Origin: Rapana venosa
Taxonomy: Eukaryota; Mollusca; Gastropoda; Neogastropoda; Muricidae
Assembly (NCBI GenBank): GCA_028751875.1
Contig: CM054141.1
Location: 67,910,351-67,974,350 of the forward strand
DNA length: 64,000 bases
Direction of reading: 5' to 3'
Below the pieces are notes generated by a model. That model was not told where the DNA came from and did no database searches. It saw nothing but the letters and a program-made list of their open reading frames with translations. Positions within the stretch are counted from its first letter, which is position 1. Every line of letters begins with the position of its first letter. Positions 62,874 to 64,000 of the stretch are shown here, piece by piece. The translations under genes were made by a program, and so were the position numbers.

Positions 62874-64000
62874 CACGGCAAAGATCATCATCGGACGAAT
62901 CTCAGAGGCAGTGGACCAACAACTCAGAAAGGAACAGGCAGGTTTTCATTCAGGAAGAAGATGCATAGACCAGATCTTCACCCTGCGCAACATCATCGAA
63001 CAGTGCACGGAATGGCAGAGACAGCTGTATATCAACTTCGTAGACTTTGAAAAAGCCTTTAACAGCATTCATCGAGAAAGTGTATGGCGCATACTCCGAG
63101 CATATGGAATTCCACAGGAGATTATCCAAGTCATTAAGAGCTTCTACAACAACTTCACGTGCAGCAAAACCAGTTTCAGTGTACAAACCGGCGTCAGACA
63201 AGGCTGCCCCATGTCAGCACTACTCTTCAACCCGACAATTGATTAGGTAATGAGACAGACAACAGATGACCAGTCACGGGGCATCAGATGGACCCCATTC
63301 TTAACGCTTGAAGACCTAGATTTTGCCGACGATCTGGCACTGCTCTCACATACCCACCATCACATTCAAGAGAAGACATCCCATCCCGTCTCAGCACTTT
63401 CGCACAGCAAGTAGGCCTGAAAATCAGTCAGAAGAAGACAGAGGTGATGACACTGAACGTTCAGAACCCCTCACCGGTCACAGTGAATGGAGAAGATTTA
63501 CCAACAACTGAAGAGTTCACGTACCTCGGGAGCACTGTTAGACATGACGGCGGAGCAGGCAGCGACATCAAGAACCGGATTAGCAAAGCAAGAAATGCTT
63601 ATAGAAATCTGAACAATGTGTGGAAATCGTCCCAGTACAGCACCAGAACCAAACTAAGACTACACCAGAGCTGTGTACTTTCCACCCTTTTGTACGGCTC
63701 GGAGTGCTGGAGGATGACTGAGAGTGACCTCGATAAACTATCCACATTCCACACGAAGAATCTCAGAAGAATCTTGCGCATCTTCTGGCCTGAGACCATC
63801 TCCAACCAAGAACTTTTTGCCAGTTGCAACCAAGAAAGCATGGACAACATCATCATGCATAGGCGATGGGGATGGATAGGGCATATCTGCCGTCGGGAAC
63901 AGGGAAACATCGCCCGAACAGCCCTCCACTGGACACCAGAGGGAAAACGCAAACGAGGACGACCCAAGAACACTTGGCGTCGGACTGTCGAAACAGAGCT
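62874..64000 (+). pseudogene. LINE reverse transcriptase, 5'-truncated and broken, runs off window
   Basis: Frame 62911-63246 carries EQAGFHSGRRCIDQIFTLRN, YINFVDFEKAFNSIHRESVW and TGVRQGCPMSALLFN, the central reverse transcriptase blocks of a non-LTR element. A TAG at 63244-63246 interrupts it. The same frame then gives DLDFADDLALLSH (catalytic FADD) until a small deletion near 63370-63390 shifts the frame. The new frame is open to the window end: EEFTYLGSTVRHDGGAGSDI, TLLYGSECWRM, RRWGWIGHICRREQG, GKRKRGRPKNTWR. Not functional as it stands. Confidence 0.93.

Overview
The window looks like nuclear DNA from an invertebrate, most probably a gastropod mollusc. Coding exons are short and separated by large AT-rich introns. 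Microsatellites and minisatellites are very abundant. There are several tRNA-like SINE families, degenerate LINE reverse transcriptases, and LINE 3' tails ending in a recurring motif (gcgctatataaattcc) followed by (ATT)n. No operons, ribosome-binding sites, CRISPR arrays or intact RNA genes were seen. The species cannot be fixed from the sequence alone.

The one confidently recognised gene is the 3' half of a thioester-containing protein (alpha-2-macroglobulin / CD109 / complement C3 superfamily) on the minus strand, from 58675 down to about 30.8 kb and possibly 26.2 kb. I traced sixteen exons whose splice phases all agree. They give about 768 residues running from the bait-proximal A2M domain through the thioester domain (GCGEQ) and CUB to the receptor-binding domain. 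The 5' exons lie beyond the right edge. The introns are filled with tandem arrays, SINEs and LINE fragments, several ending within 15-30 bases of a splice site.

Between 24.1 and 10.5 kb, also on the minus strand, a set of good splice signals suggests a second spliced unit with no family I recognise. It begins near a CCAAT box at 24.1 kb, includes two duplicated exons (18.4 and 19.1 kb), an exon-sized block filled by a 40-bp minisatellite (14.2-17.0 kb) and a possible terminal exon containing a 24-bp in-frame repeat (11 kb). It ends near AATAAA at 10.55 kb. No continuous reading frame joins the exons, so it may be a long non-coding RNA or a fast-evolving gene.

Bases 1-156 carry the apparent C-terminus of an unrecognised plus-strand gene. 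Most of the rest is repeat. SINE-A is tRNA-derived with a head like agcctagtggttagagc. SINE-B has a hybrid tRNA/5S rRNA head. SINE-C has a tRNA head and a pentanucleotide tail that appears to have seeded kilobase-scale arrays. There are at least six LINE remnants, one nested in another. The right edge (62874-64000) is a broken plus-strand LINE reverse transcriptase that runs off the window.
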